Shown here piece by piece: positions 35,883-45,861 of a DNA stretch of 50,860 nt. Position 1 is the stretch's first letter. The number at the start of each line of letters is the position of its first letter. The notes under the pieces were generated by a model. That model was not told the origin of the DNA, made no database searches, and worked only from the letters and a program-made list of their open reading frames with translations. The position numbers were made by a program, and so were the translations under genes. Source of the DNA: Vicinamibacteria bacterium (GTDB lineage Bacteria > Acidobacteriota > Vicinamibacteria > Fen-336); the NCBI GenBank assembly GCA_025994075.1, contig JAMQGV010000006.1, positions 1-50,860 of the forward strand. Direction: 5' to 3'.

Positions 35883-37033
35883 CAGAAGATCTCCGCCGGG
35901 TCGGCGCCGGCCAGCTTGCGCAGCGCCAGCATCCCCGACAGGCAGCACATGCCGAGGGTCAGCGCGAAGACCAGCCCCGCAACGACGCCCGTCAGCTCCA
36001 TCGGCAGCCGGGTGGCGCGCTCCGCCGCGCCGTACAGGTAGGCGGCCATCCCGAGGCCCGGCAGGTATCCGAGGCCCGCCAGCACCAGCGACTCGGACAG
36101 CACCACGCCGGCCAGGTAGCGGTTGCGGAAGCCCATCGCCTTCATCGTCGCGTACTCGGCGAGGTGGTCGGAGACGTCCGCGAACAGGATCTGCGACACG
36201 ATCACCGCGCCGACCCCGAACCCGATCAGCGCCCCGAGGCCGAGGATGTAGCCGATCGGCGTCACGGTGTTCCAGTAGGCCCGTTCGCGCGCCGCGTAGC
36301 CCTCGCGGGTCAGCACCAGCACGTCGTGCTCGAGCACCGCCCGCAGCTTCTCCTGCACCGCGGCGACGTCGGCACCGTCCGCGAGCCGGATCAGCCCGAT
36401 CTCGATCTGCGAGGGCTCGTGGCCGGTCAGCGCCAGGAAGTTGCGGTCGCTGGTGATCAGCGTGCCGTCGATGCCGAACGAGGTGCCCATCGCGAACTGC
36501 CCGGCGACGTAGAGGCGGCGGGCGTTGACCTCGACCTCGGCCTCGGGCGCCTCGCGCAGCCACTCCGCGACCGGCCCGTACTCCTTGCGCGCCGCGCGGT
36601 CGAACAGCGCCCGCTCGGGGCGCCGCAGCACGTCGAGCTGTTCGATCACCTCGGGCATCCGCAGCGTCTCGCGGTCGGGGTCGATGCCTGCCAGGAACAC
36701 GGTGCGAGTGGCGCCGTCGCGCGGGTTCTTCCAGATCGCGAGCGTCGCGTACACGGGCGCGACCTCGCGCACCCCGGGCACGCCCAACGCCTGGTCCAGC
36801 CGCCGCTTGGGGAAGCTCGCCATCCGGATCAGGTAGGGCGACTGCGGCGAGATCAGCACCAGGTCGGCGGCCAGCCGCTCGTGGAACCGGCTGGAGCTGC
36901 GCAGCATCGCGCTGCGGAAGCCGAGCTGCATCAGCATCAGCACGACGGCGAACGCGACGCCGCAGAGGGCGACCGCGAAGCGGACCTTCTCGCGCGTGAG
37001 CTGGCGCCAGGCCAGGCGGAACGGGCCCCTCAT
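35882..37033 (-). CDS. devC: DevC-type ABC permease
   Basis: The 383-residue protein has an N-terminal membrane helix (about 17-37), a large extracytoplasmic domain with the DevC pattern (AMLRSSSRFHERLAADLVLI) and three C-terminal helices from about 265 on (a FGVGAVIVSQILFADVSDHL segment, then MKAMGFRNRYLAGVVL). It matches the MacB/FtsX-type permease of DevBCA exporters, which work with a TolC-like channel. Its ATG overlaps the DevB stop (ATGA). Confidence 0.88.
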   Translation of the reverse strand: MRGPFRLAWRQLTREKVRFAVALCGVAFAVVLMLMQLGFRSAMLRSSSRFHERLAADLVLISPQSPYLIRMASFPKRRLDQALGVPGVREVAPVYATLAIWKNPRDGATRTVFLAGIDPDRETLRMPEVIEQLDVLRRPERALFDRAARKEYGPVAEWLREAPEAEVEVNARRLYVAGQFAMGTSFGIDGTLITSDRNFLALTGHEPSQIEIGLIRLADGADVAAVQEKLRAVLEHDVLVLTREGYAARERAYWNTVTPIGYILGLGALIGFGVGAVIVSQILFADVSDHLAEYATMKAMGFRNRYLAGVVLSESLVLAGLGYLPGLGMAAYLYGAAERATRLPMELTGVVAGLVFALTLGMCCLSGMLALRKLAGADPAEIF

Positions 37034-37881
37034 CGGGCGCGGATCAGGATCTCGACCTCGAGGTCGGTGAAGGCCGCTGCCGCCGCCGAGTCGTCGAGCC
37101 GGATCTTCACCTCGACGGCGCGCGCGTCGTTGCGGGCCGCGGGATCGGCGCCGACCGCGTGCAGCCGGCCGACCTTGAGGCCGACCCGCTCGACCACGCC
37201 CGCGAGCGGGCGCGCCAGCGCGGGGCTCTTCACCTCGGCCCGCTGCCCGGCCTTCACCTTCGGGACGTCGGTCTCGTAGACCTCGGCGACGGCGTACATC
37301 GCGCCCGTCTCGCCCAGCTCCGCGATGCCGTGCTCCGTGACCCGCTCGCCCTGGCGGGCGTGGACCTTCAGCACCCGGCCGTCGATCGGCGAGCGCACCA
37401 GGGCGCGGTCGCGCTCCGTCTCGGCCAGCTTGAGGGAGGCCTGGGCGGTGCCGAGATCGGCCTCCGCCTGGGCCAGCGCCGCGTCCGCGGCCTCGCGCCG
37501 CTTCTGCCAGCGCTCGGCCTCGGAGGCCGGGCCCACGCCCTGCCGGGCGAGCTGGCCGGCGCGGTCCTCCTCCTGGCGCGCGTTCTCGGCGTCCGCACGG
37601 GTGCGCACGATCGCGGCCTCCGCGGAAGCCAGCGCGGCGCGCAGGCGGGCGACCGCGGCCTCGCGCACGTCGAACGTGTCGGTCACCGCGATCACCTGGC
37701 CGCGGCGGACGGCGTCGCCTTCCTCCACGTCGAGGCGCGCCACGACCGCGACCATCTCGGCAGGGCCGGCCACCCGGCGGGCGCCGTTGCGCGGCTCCAG
37801 CCGACCGCGGGCGGAGACGTCGGCGAGGACGGCCGGCGCCAGCAGCAGGCCGCAGCAGAACGCCATCGAAAGTCGGTTCAT
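37030..37881 (-). CDS. devB: DevB/HlyD-family periplasmic adaptor
   Basis: The 283-residue protein has a signal peptide (ending PAVLADVSA), a lipoyl half-motif (EGDAVRRGQVIAV), a roughly 100-residue coiled-coil hairpin rich in Ala, Glu and Arg, and the second half-motif VRSPIDGRVLKVHARQGE. It would bridge the inner-membrane permease to an outer-membrane channel, which is not encoded in the window. GGGGAG precedes ATG 37881 by three bases. Confidence 0.87.
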   Translation of the reverse strand: MNRLSMAFCCGLLLAPAVLADVSARGRLEPRNGARRVAGPAEMVAVVARLDVEEGDAVRRGQVIAVTDTFDVREAAVARLRAALASAEAAIVRTRADAENARQEEDRAGQLARQGVGPASEAERWQKRREAADAALAQAEADLGTAQASLKLAETERDRALVRSPIDGRVLKVHARQGERVTEHGIAELGETGAMYAVAEVYETDVPKVKAGQRAEVKSPALARPLAGVVERVGLKVGRLHAVGADPAARNDARAVEVKIRLDDSAAAAAFTDLEVEILIRAR

Positions 37882-37922
37882 GGACTCCCCGAGGTGAAAG
37901 AAAGGCGGGATGATAAGGCACG

Positions 37923-39914
37923 TTGACCACTTCCCTGGATGCGCCCGAGACGCCGCCCGCTCCACTGACGGGACCGTTCACGATCGAAGCGGTCGCGCCG
38001 GCACCGCAGCTCGCGCTGCCCGTCGTGGTCGCGCTCGGCCTGATCGGAGCGGCCGTCAACCTGCTCGGTGCCTGGGCCGGCGGCGGCGCGGCGCTGGGGG
38101 CGGCTGCAGCCTTCGTCGCCTTGCGCACCGCTCGGCTGCCGCATGGCGTCGCGGGGGCCGCACTCACGCTGCTCGGGCTGTGGCCCGCCGGGCTCGCGCT
38201 GATGGCGGGACATGCGCTGGAGGCGGCGGCGGTCTTCGGGTTCGCCACGATCACGCACAGCGTGACTGCGGCGGCGCTCGTGGCCTGGGCCATCGGCCTC
38301 GCCCTGAGCGCGGCGGCCGGGACGGCGCAGCCGTGGTTCGGGCCGGCCCTCGTCGGCCTCGGCGGCGCCGCGGTGGCCGAGGCGGCGACGTTGGCCTGGC
38401 ACGCGCGGCATCGCTTCCGCGCACCCGAGCCGGCCTGGGCGGCCCCGCTGCGCCTGCACCTGCTGGCGAGCGTCGGCCCGCTCGTGATCGTGGGCGGCGC
38501 AGCGCTGGCTGCGGGGCAGGGCACGGGCCTGATCCTGGCCGCCATCCTCGCCGTCGCCGCGGGCCAGGCCGTCGCCGTCGTCGCGGGCAGTCGTGGCGAG
38601 GTGCCCGAGGCCGCGGTCCTCCACGACGAGGAGACGGGGTTGCCGAACCGCCGCCAGCTCGTGTCGCGGCTGCGGCAGTGGATCGAACGCGGCGGTGCGG
38701 AAGTCCCGGGCTTCGCGGTGCTCCACCTCGGGCTCGAGCGGCTGCGCAGCGTCGAGAGCTCGTTCGGCCGTCCTGCCGCGGACCAGTTGCGGGCGATGGC
38801 CGCGCGGCGCCTGGAGGCGAGCGCGCGCCCCGGCGACATGGTCGCGCGGGTGGGCGACGACGAGTTCGCGGTGCTCCTGCGCGACGTCTCGGAGCGCGAG
38901 ACCGCCACCCGCCTCGGCGTCGCGCTGGTCGACGCGCTGGGCCGTCCGTTCGTGCTGCCCGCGGGCGAGGTGGCGATCAGCGCCCGCGTGGGCGTCGGCC
39001 TCTATCCGGGCGACGGCGCGACGGCCGAGGTGCTGCTGCGCAACGCGAGCGCGGCGACCTGGGCGGCGCAGCGGCTGGGCCGCGACGTCGTGCGCCACTA
39101 CACATCGCGGGTCAACTCGCGCGAGGTGCGGCGGCTGACCCTGGAGGCGGGACTGCGCCGCGCGATCGAGGAGGACCGCATCGAGCTGTACCTCCAGCCG
39201 ATCGTCCACGCCCGCGACGGCCGCGCCCTCGGCGCCGAGGCGCTGGTGCGCTGGCCCGCGCCGGACGGCTCGTTCCACACGCCGTCGGAGTTCATCCCGC
39301 TGGCGGAGGAGTCGGACCTGATCCTCGCCCTCGACGCCTGGATGCTCGACGCCGCGGGCCGTGCCATCGCCGGCCTCGGCTCCGCCGCCGACGGCCTCGT
39401 CATCTCGATCAACCTCTCGCCGCGCCAGCTCCAGCGCTCCGGGCTCGAGGGCCGCATCCGCGAGGTGCTCGAGCGCCATGGCGTCCCGCCCCACCGCCTG
39501 GGCGTCGAGATCACCGAGGGCACGGCGCTGCAGGACTTCGAGCGCACGGCCGAGACCCTGCGCGCGCTGCGTGCGGCCGGCATCAAGGTCTCGATCGACG
39601 ACTTCGGCACCGGCTACTCGTCGCTGTCGTACCTGCGCCGGCTGCCGGTCGACGCGGTCAAGCTCGACGCCTCGTTCGTACGCGAGATCGACCGTGGCGA
39701 AGACGCGGCGGCGATCGCGGCGGCCGTGATCGCGATGTCGCACGGGCTGCGCCTCCAGGTCGTCGCGGAGGGTGTCGAGAACGCCGCCCAGCTCCGCTAC
39801 CTGCGCTCCCACGGCTGCGACGCCGTGCAGGGCTACCTGGTCAGCCCTGCCGTGCCCCCGAAGGAGTTCGCGGCGCTGGTCGCCCGCCACCAGCCGCTGC
39901 TGGCCGGGGACTGA
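37923..39914 (+). CDS. Membrane GGDEF/EAL protein, likely c-di-GMP phosphodiesterase
   Basis: The 663-residue protein has about six to seven membrane helices (30-220), a GGDEF domain (about 232-390) and an EAL domain (about 405-655). The GGDEF signature is VGDDEF, with Asp in place of the second Gly, so cyclase activity is doubtful. The EAL domain keeps GAEALVRW at about 438-444, SINLSPRQ, EITEGTAL, SIDDFGTGYSSL and AEGVEN, so it should hydrolyse c-di-GMP. TTG 37923 is the only suitable start. It is divergent from the DevBCA genes across a 41-base gap that could hold a shared control region. Confidence 0.88.
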   Translation: MTTSLDAPETPPAPLTGPFTIEAVAPAPQLALPVVVALGLIGAAVNLLGAWAGGGAALGAAAAFVALRTARLPHGVAGAALTLLGLWPAGLALMAGHALEAAAVFGFATITHSVTAAALVAWAIGLALSAAAGTAQPWFGPALVGLGGAAVAEAATLAWHARHRFRAPEPAWAAPLRLHLLASVGPLVIVGGAALAAGQGTGLILAAILAVAAGQAVAVVAGSRGEVPEAAVLHDEETGLPNRRQLVSRLRQWIERGGAEVPGFAVLHLGLERLRSVESSFGRPAADQLRAMAARRLEASARPGDMVARVGDDEFAVLLRDVSERETATRLGVALVDALGRPFVLPAGEVAISARVGVGLYPGDGATAEVLLRNASAATWAAQRLGRDVVRHYTSRVNSREVRRLTLEAGLRRAIEEDRIELYLQPIVHARDGRALGAEALVRWPAPDGSFHTPSEFIPLAEESDLILALDAWMLDAAGRAIAGLGSAADGLVISINLSPRQLQRSGLEGRIREVLERHGVPPHRLGVEITEGTALQDFERTAETLRALRAAGIKVSIDDFGTGYSSLSYLRRLPVDAVKLDASFVREIDRGEDAAAIAAAVIAMSHGLRLQVVAEGVENAAQLRYLRSHGCDAVQGYLVSPAVPPKEFAALVARHQPLLAGD

Positions 39915-39995
39915 CGGGAGCGCGTTCCGGATCAAACGGTCCATGGCGGCCGCGGGCGCGGGGGAGAAGAATCCCGGCAGCCTGCGGGGGAAGCC

Positions 39996-40652
39996 ATGAA
40001 GAAGATCGCGGTGGTGCTGTCGGGCTGCGGCGTCTACGACGGCGCGGAGATCCACGAGGCGGTGATCACGCTGCTGGCCCTCGACCGCCACGGAGCCGAG
40101 GCCGTGATCTGCGCGCCGGACGTCGAGCAGATGCACGTCGTCGACCATCTCACGGGCGAGGTCGAGCCGGGTGCACGGCGCAACGTGCTCGTCGAGTCGG
40201 CCCGGATCGCGCGCGGAAGGATCCAGGACGTGGCGCGGGTCCGCGCGGCGGACGTCGACGGCCTGATGCTGCCGGGCGGCTTCGGCGCCGCCAAGAACCT
40301 GTGCGACTTCGCGGTCAGGGGCGCCGACTGCCACGTCGAGCCGGGCGTCGCGCGCCTCCTGCGCGAGGTCCACGCGGCGCACAAGCCCATCGCGGCCGTC
40401 TGCATCGCGCCGGCAGTGCTGGCGAAGGTGCTGGGCGGCGAAGCGCCGAAGCTGACGATCGGCGACGACGCGAAGACGGCGGCCGCGCTCTCCGCGATGG
40501 GCGCCCGCCACGAGACCTGCCCGGTCGACGGCGTCACGGTCGACCGCGAGAAGAAGCTGATCTCGTCGCCGGCCTACATGCTGGCCGGCCGCATCTCGGA
40601 GGCGGCGGCCGGCATCGAGAAGGCGGTGGCGGAACTGCTGGCGATGGCCTGA
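39996..40652 (+). CDS. elbB: ElbB-family glyoxalase (DJ-1/PfpI superfamily)
   Basis: The 218-residue protein starts MKKIAVVLSGCGVYDGAE, exactly the ElbB pattern, and has LMLPGGFGAAKNLCDFA and the nucleophile C136 in AVCIAPAVLAK. The E. coli protein is a weak glyoxalase linked to isoprenoid synthesis. GGGGGAAG before the ATG is a clear ribosome binding site, one of the few in the window. Confidence 0.93.
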   Translation: MKKIAVVLSGCGVYDGAEIHEAVITLLALDRHGAEAVICAPDVEQMHVVDHLTGEVEPGARRNVLVESARIARGRIQDVARVRAADVDGLMLPGGFGAAKNLCDFAVRGADCHVEPGVARLLREVHAAHKPIAAVCIAPAVLAKVLGGEAPKLTIGDDAKTAAALSAMGARHETCPVDGVTVDREKKLISSPAYMLAGRISEAAAGIEKAVAELLAMA

Positions 40653-40659
40653 GCGGCCC

Positions 40660-41499
40660 TCAGTCGCCGAGCTCGAGGCGGCGCCGCAGCGCCGGCAGCG
40701 CGGCGGTCGGCCCGCGCCACTCCAGCTCGTCCACCGAGTCGAAGACGGGCACGTCCGTGCGCAGCGTGGCGAGCCGGCGGAACAGCAGCGCCTGCTCGCG
40801 CTGCGAACGCAATGTCGCCGCCAGCGCCTCGGCCCGGGCCAGCTTGAATCCCCACTCGCGGTGGTCGTCGGGGATCGCCTCGAGCCGGCCGAAGCGGGCC
40901 AGCACGGCCGCCGCCGACTTCGCCCCCCAGCCCGGCAGCCCGGGGAAGCCGTCCGCGCTGTCGCCCACGAGCGCGAGGTAGTCGGGGATCGCGGCCGGCG
41001 GGACCCCGAACTTCGAGACGACCCCGGCCTCGTCGCGCACGGTGCGCCGCATGCGGTCGAACTGGACGACCCGCGTGCCCTGCACGCACTGCGCGAGGTC
41101 CTTGTCGGGCGTGCAGATCACCACCTGCTCGACGCGCGGGTCGCGAGCGGCCCTCGCGGCGGCCGCGGCCAGCGCGTCGTCCGCCTCGAACTCGACCATC
41201 GCCCACGTCTTCACGCCCCACGCCAGGAGCCCCTCTTCCAGCAGCGGGAACTGCGCCCACAGCGCCGGGTCGATGCCTTCGCCGGTCTTGTAGCCAGGCC
41301 ACAACTCGTTGCGGAACGACTCGATCACATGATCGGTCGCCACCCCGACGTGCGTCGCCCCGTCCTCGACCAGCCGCCGGATCGAGTGCATCACGCCCCG
41401 CACGGCGGCGACTTCTTCGCCGTCCCGGTTCTTCGCGGCCGGCATCGCGTAGAAGTGGCGGTACAACTCGAACGTCCCGTCGACGAGGTGAACCTTCAT
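40660..41499 (-). CDS. Stand-alone 5'-3' exonuclease (Pol I N-terminal/FEN family)
   Basis: The 279-residue protein begins MKVHLVDGTFELYRHFYA and has the acidic motifs VEFEADDALA, VICTPDKDLAQC and LVGDSADGFPGLPGWGAKSA (H3TH). It matches the 5'-nuclease domain of DNA polymerase I without polymerase. Such proteins remove RNA primers or flaps. It starts eight bases after the hsdR stop, so it may be co-transcribed with the restriction genes, though no ribosome binding site precedes it. Confidence 0.88.
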   Translation of the reverse strand: MKVHLVDGTFELYRHFYAMPAAKNRDGEEVAAVRGVMHSIRRLVEDGATHVGVATDHVIESFRNELWPGYKTGEGIDPALWAQFPLLEEGLLAWGVKTWAMVEFEADDALAAAAARAARDPRVEQVVICTPDKDLAQCVQGTRVVQFDRMRRTVRDEAGVVSKFGVPPAAIPDYLALVGDSADGFPGLPGWGAKSAAAVLARFGRLEAIPDDHREWGFKLARAEALAATLRSQREQALLFRRLATLRTDVPVFDSVDELEWRGPTAALPALRRRLELGD

Positions 41500-41507
41500 G
41501 GGGTGGG

Positions 41508-44500
41508 CTAAGCCGTGACCCAGTCGGCCGAGAGCAACTCGGCCTGCTCGAGGACCGTCTGCGTCGCCTTCTCCTGCTTGTCCGGCGGGTAGCCGTGCTT
41601 GCGCAGGATGCGCTTGACCAGGACGCGGAGCTGGGCGCGGACGTTCTCGCGCAGCGTCCAGTCGATCGTGACGTTCTGACGGACGGTGGCGACCAGTTCA
41701 CGGGCGATCGCGCGCAGCGTGTCGTCGCCGAGCACCTTGACGGCGCTGTCGTTCGTCTCGAGCGCGTCGTAGAACGCCAGCTCGTCGTCGCTCAGCCCCA
41801 GCGCTTCGCCGCGGGCAGTGGCCTCGCGCATCTCCTTCGCGAGCTGGATCAACTCCTCGATGACCTGGGCCGCCTCGACGGCCCGGTTTTGGTAGCGCCT
41901 CAGGGTCTTCTCCAGCATCTCCGAGAACGATCGCGCCTGAACCACGTTCTTGCGTTTCCGGCTGCGCACCTCGCCCTTCAGCAGCTTCTGGAGCAGCTCG
42001 ACCGCGAGGTTGCGGTGGGGCATCTCGCGCACCTCGGCCAGGAACTCCTCCGACAGCACCGAGATGTCTGGGCGCTGGAGGCCCGCGGCCGCGAAGATGT
42101 CCACCACCCCTTCGGGCGCGATCGCCCGCGAGATGATCTGGCGGACCGCCTGGTCTAGATCCTCCCCGGGGCGGGCGTCGCCTGGGGCCCGCTTGGAGAG
42201 GACCGACTGCACGGCCTGGAAGAACCCCACGTCGTCGCGGATGCGGAGGGCTTCCGGGTGCGGCACCGCGAGGGCGAACGCCTGCGACAGCTCGCGCACG
42301 CTGCGAAGGCAGCGCTCCTTGCCGTCGTTCAGGCCGAGCACGTGGTTGAGCGCGGGCCGCAACAGGCTCAGCCGCTCCGGCGCGGTGCCCGTCGTCCACC
42401 GCGACCAGTCGAAGCCGTGGAACAGGCCGCGACAGACCTCGTGCTTTTCCTGCATCACGGCGACGGCTTCGTCCTGATCCAGCGCCGTCCGCCCGGTCCC
42501 GCCGCTCTGCGTGTACGTCTGCAGCGCCGCCTTCAGCTCCGGCGCGAGCCCGAGGTAGTCGACCACCAGCCCGCCGGGCTTGTCCTTGAACACGCGATTC
42601 ACACGCGCGATCGCCTGCATCAGGCCGTGTCCGCGCATCGGCTTGTCCAGGTACATCGTGTGCAGGGAGGGTGCGTCGAACCCGGTCAGCCACATGTCCC
42701 GCACGAGGACCATGCGGAACGGGTCCTTCGGGTCGCGGAAGCGATGCGCCAACGCTTCGCGCCGGGGCTTGTTGCGGATGTGGCCCTGCCACTCGGCGGG
42801 ATCGGAAGCCGACCCGGTCATGATCACCTTCAGGGCGCCGCGTTCGTCGTCCTCGGCTACCCAGTCGGGCCGCAGCCGGCCGATCTCGCGATACAGGTCG
42901 ACGCAGATGCGCCGGCTCATGCAGACGACCATGCCTTTGCCGTCGAGCGTCTCCAGCCGGCTCTCGAAGTGCTCGACCAGGTCGCGGGCGATCAGCGCGA
43001 GCCGTTTCTCGGCCCCGACCACCGCCTCGAGCTGGGCCCACTTCGACTTCAGCTTCTCCTTGCGCTCGACCTCTTCGCCCTCGGTCGCCTCCTCGAACTC
43101 GAGGTCGATCCGCGGCCGCTCGGCCTCGGCCAGCGCCAGGCGGGCGAGCCGGCTCTCGTAGTAGATCGGCACGGTCGCGCCGTCGCGCACCGCGGCCTGG
43201 ATGTCGTAGACGCTGATGTAGTCGCCGAACACGGCCCGGGTGTTCGCGTCCTGCAACTCGACGGGCGTCCCGGTGAAGCCGATGAACGAGGCGTGGGGGA
43301 GCGCGTCGCGCATGTGGCGCGCGAAGCCGTCGACGAAATCGTACTGGCTGCGATGCGCCTCGTCAGCGATCACGACGATGTTCCGCCGGTCGGAGAGGGT
43401 GGGGTGACGGTCGCCCCTCTCTTCTGGAAAGAACTTGTGGATGGTGGTGAACACGACGCCGCCCGCGGCCACGCTCAGCAGCGCTCGCAGGTGCGCCCGG
43501 TTCTCGGCCTGGACGGGCGGCTGACGCAGTAGTTCCTTGCAGCGTGAGAACGTCGCGAAGAGCTGGTCGTCGAGGTCGTTGCGATCGGTCAGCACGACCA
43601 GCGTCGGGTTCTCCATCGCGGGCTCGCGAATCACCCGCCCGGCGTAGAACGCCATCGTCAGGCTCTTGCCCGACCCTTGCGTGTGCCACACGACGCCGAC
43701 CCGCCGATCGCCGGGCTTGCCCCCGGGCCGCTGCCCGGCCTCGTAGCGCCCCCGCGCTTCGGCGATGCGATCCGCCTCCCGCGCCAGCTCGGCGGCACGC
43801 AACGTCTCCGCGACCGCGGCCTGCACAGCGTGGAACTGGTGATACCCGGCCATCTTCTTGACGACTCGGCCGTCCGTGTCCTCGAAGACGATGAAGTCGC
43901 GGACCAGGTCGAGGAATCGACGCGGCGCGAGCAGTCCCTGGACGAGCACCTGAAGCTCGGTCAGCTTCTCGTCGGCGAGCCCCTCGCCGCTCACGGTTCG
44001 CCACGGCTTGAACCACTCCCGCCCGGCGGTCAGCGTGCCGGCCCGGGCCTCCATCCCATCGGACGCGACCAGCAAGGCGTTTGCGGTGAACAGCGAGGGG
44101 ATCTCGGCCTTGTAGGTCTGGAGCTGCTGAAACGCCGACCAGACGGTGGCGTTCTCGGCCGCCGCGTTCTTCAACTCGATCACGCACAGCGGCAGCCCAT
44201 TGACGAACAGCAGGACGTCGGGCCGGCGGCTGTGCTTGTTCTCGGTGACGGCGAACTGGTTCACGGCCAGCCAGTCGTTCGCCTCGACCCGCTCGAAGTC
44301 GACGACCCGCGCCTGCGCGCCCCGCAGATCCCCGTCGCGATCGCGAAACTCGACGGTCACCCCGTCGACGAGCAGGCGGTGGAACGCCCGGTTCTGCGCG
44401 ACGAGATCGGCCCCCTCGACCCGCGTCAGCTTCCGGAAGGCGTCTTCGAGCGCCTCGCCCGGCAGCCCGGGATTCAGCTGCGCCAGCGCGGCCCGCAACC

Positions 44501-44651
44501 GGCCGGCCAGCACGACCTGCCCGTAGTCGTCCCGCTCGGCCCCGGCCTCCCCTGGCGCGATCTCGGCCCCGTGGCGAACCGCCCACCCGGCGCCCACAAG
44601 CCAGTCGAGCGCGGCCACTTCGACGTCGGACTCGGTGAATCTGCCAGTCAT
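41508..44651 (-). CDS. hsdR: Type I restriction enzyme, endonuclease/translocase subunit HsdR
   Basis: The 1047-residue protein carries an N-terminal nuclease domain ([20 protein letters not shown], a PD-ExK motif), then a superfamily 2 motor with Walker [45 protein letters not shown] and a late [17 protein letters not shown]. It cuts DNA after ATP-driven translocation. It is separated from hsdM/hsdS by the GIY-YIG gene and by an antisense toxin-like pair, and is likely transcribed from its own promoter in the 102-base gap after 44651. Confidence 0.95.
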   Translation of the reverse strand: MTGRFTESDVEVAALDWLVGAGWAVRHGAEIAPGEAGAERDDYGQVVLAGRLRAALAQLNPGLPGEALEDAFRKLTRVEGADLVAQNRAFHRLLVDGVTVEFRDRDGDLRGAQARVVDFERVEANDWLAVNQFAVTENKHSRRPDVLLFVNGLPLCVIELKNAAAENATVWSAFQQLQTYKAEIPSLFTANALLVASDGMEARAGTLTAGREWFKPWRTVSGEGLADEKLTELQVLVQGLLAPRRFLDLVRDFIVFEDTDGRVVKKMAGYHQFHAVQAAVAETLRAAELAREADRIAEARGRYEAGQRPGGKPGDRRVGVVWHTQGSGKSLTMAFYAGRVIREPAMENPTLVVLTDRNDLDDQLFATFSRCKELLRQPPVQAENRAHLRALLSVAAGGVVFTTIHKFFPEERGDRHPTLSDRRNIVVIADEAHRSQYDFVDGFARHMRDALPHASFIGFTGTPVELQDANTRAVFGDYISVYDIQAAVRDGATVPIYYESRLARLALAEAERPRIDLEFEEATEGEEVERKEKLKSKWAQLEAVVGAEKRLALIARDLVEHFESRLETLDGKGMVVCMSRRICVDLYREIGRLRPDWVAEDDERGALKVIMTGSASDPAEWQGHIRNKPRREALAHRFRDPKDPFRMVLVRDMWLTGFDAPSLHTMYLDKPMRGHGLMQAIARVNRVFKDKPGGLVVDYLGLAPELKAALQTYTQSGGTGRTALDQDEAVAVMQEKHEVCRGLFHGFDWSRWTTGTAPERLSLLRPALNHVLGLNDGKERCLRSVRELSQAFALAVPHPEALRIRDDVGFFQAVQSVLSKRAPGDARPGEDLDQAVRQIISRAIAPEGVVDIFAAAGLQRPDISVLSEEFLAEVREMPHRNLAVELLQKLLKGEVRSRKRKNVVQARSFSEMLEKTLRRYQNRAVEAAQVIEELIQLAKEMREATARGEALGLSDDELAFYDALETNDSAVKVLGDDTLRAIARELVATVRQNVTIDWTLRENVRAQLRVLVKRILRKHGYPPDKQEKATQTVLEQAELLSADWVTA

Positions 44652-44753
44652 GGGGGGCCCGGAGGCGGCAGGATAGCCGCTGAGGTCCCGACCCGCACCC
44701 CACCTGAGGCAGAATCAGCGCGGGAGGCCATCACGAACCAGGACCCGCATTCC
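44652..44753. promoter_or_regulatory. Divergent region between hsdR and the HTH-DUF433 gene
   Basis: This 102-base gap must hold two promoters. TATCCT (minus, 44675-44670) is a weak -10 candidate for hsdR; CAGAAT at about 44710 is a weak one for the plus strand, followed by GGGAGG. Neither has a good -35 box. Confidence 0.25.
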
Positions 44754-45410
44754 GTGCCCGCGTACTCGCTGTCCGAGGCCGGCCGCCACCTTCGGCTGCC
44801 GCCCGCGACGCTGCGGTCGTGGTTCCTCGGACGTCCCTACTCGACGCGCCGCGGCCCGGCCCAATCGGAGCCGGTGCTCTCGCTCGCGCGGCGTACTCCA
44901 GCGACGCTGTCCTTCTGGAACCTGGTCGAAGCTCACGTCCTTCGCTCTCTTCGGGTTCAGCACACGGTGCCCTTGCCCGAGGTCCGGAAGGCACTGCGCT
45001 ACGCGGAGCGCGAACTCAAGATCGAGCGCCTGCTGCTTCACGAAGAACTGTGCACCCAGGGCGGGCAGTTGTTCCTCGAACGCTACGGGCAGTTGATCAA
45101 CCTCTCGGCCTCCGGGCAACTCGCCATGCGCCGCGTGTTCCAGGCCCACCTGAAGCGGGTCGAGTGGGGCGGCCTCGGGCACGCCGTCCGTCTCTATCCG
45201 TTCCTCTCGACGGATCAAGGCGACGCGCGCCCGATCCTCATCGACCCGGGCATCGCCTTCGGGCGGCCCGTGCTGGACAAGGCGTTCGTCTCGACCCGGA
45301 CCATCGCGGAGCGCATCGACGCGGGCGAGACCGTCGAAGCCGTCGCTCGTGATTACGACCTCACCACGAATGACGTGGTGGAAGCCGTGGTCTACGAACG
45401 AGCGGCTTGA
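44754..45410 (+). CDS. MerR-like HTH plus DUF433 protein (antitoxin-like)
   Basis: The 218-residue protein has an N-terminal helix-turn-helix ([21 protein letters not shown]) and a C-terminal DUF433 domain ([15 protein letters not shown], then [20 protein letters not shown], then VVEAVVYER). DUF433 proteins commonly precede PIN-like toxins and act as antitoxins and self-repressors. The GTG start at 44754 is the first normal one; GGGAGG lies 26 bases before it, so a non-standard upstream start is possible. Its stop overlaps the TTG of the next gene (TTGA). Confidence 0.8.
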   Translation: MPAYSLSEAGRHLRLPPATLRSWFLGRPYSTRRGPAQSEPVLSLARRTPATLSFWNLVEAHVLRSLRVQHTVPLPEVRKALRYAERELKIERLLLHEELCTQGGQLFLERYGQLINLSASGQLAMRRVFQAHLKRVEWGGLGHAVRLYPFLSTDQGDARPILIDPGIAFGRPVLDKAFVSTRTIAERIDAGETVEAVARDYDLTTNDVVEAVVYERAA

Positions 45411-45826
45411 CCCGCGTCTACTTCACGGATCGCGACCTCGGCAAGGCCTTCCCTGCGATCCTTCGCGAGGCAGGACTGGCCGTCGAGGCTCACCACGACC
45501 ACTTCGCGCCAAGCTGTCCGGACGAGCAGTGGCTCGAAGTCGTGGGCTCACGGGGCTGGGTGGCGATCACGCACGACGCCAGAATCCGCTACAAGCCGAA
45601 CGAAAAGGATGCGGTCCTCCGCCACGGCGTCCGCCTGCTCGTCGTCGTCGGCAAGGCCCCGTACCCTGAACTGGCCCGGACCTTCGTCGCAACCCACACG
45701 CGGATCGAGGCTTTCCTCGACCGCAATCTGCCCCCGCTGATCGCGAAGGTGTACCGCCCGACCCCCGCCGACCTGACCGACGATCCCGACGCGCCTGGCC
45801 GCATCGAACGCTGGTTTCCCTCGTAG
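45407..45826 (+). CDS. PIN-like (VapC45/DUF5615-type) toxin-like protein
   Basis: The 139-residue protein starts [21 protein letters not shown] and has [19 protein letters not shown] and [14 protein letters not shown], the pattern of the PIN-like family paired with DUF433 proteins. Acidic residues in DRD, DEQW and THDAR could bind metal for RNA cleavage. TTG 45407 overlaps the upstream stop. The pair is antisense to, and lodged inside, the restriction-modification cluster; this suits a plasmid-style stabiliser of the island. Confidence 0.82.
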   Translation: MTRVYFTDRDLGKAFPAILREAGLAVEAHHDHFAPSCPDEQWLEVVGSRGWVAITHDARIRYKPNEKDAVLRHGVRLLVVVGKAPYPELARTFVATHTRIEAFLDRNLPPLIAKVYRPTPADLTDDPDAPGRIERWFPS

Positions 45827-45861
45827 CTTCCCTCGGACCTGTCGGCCCTGGCCCGCCGAAC

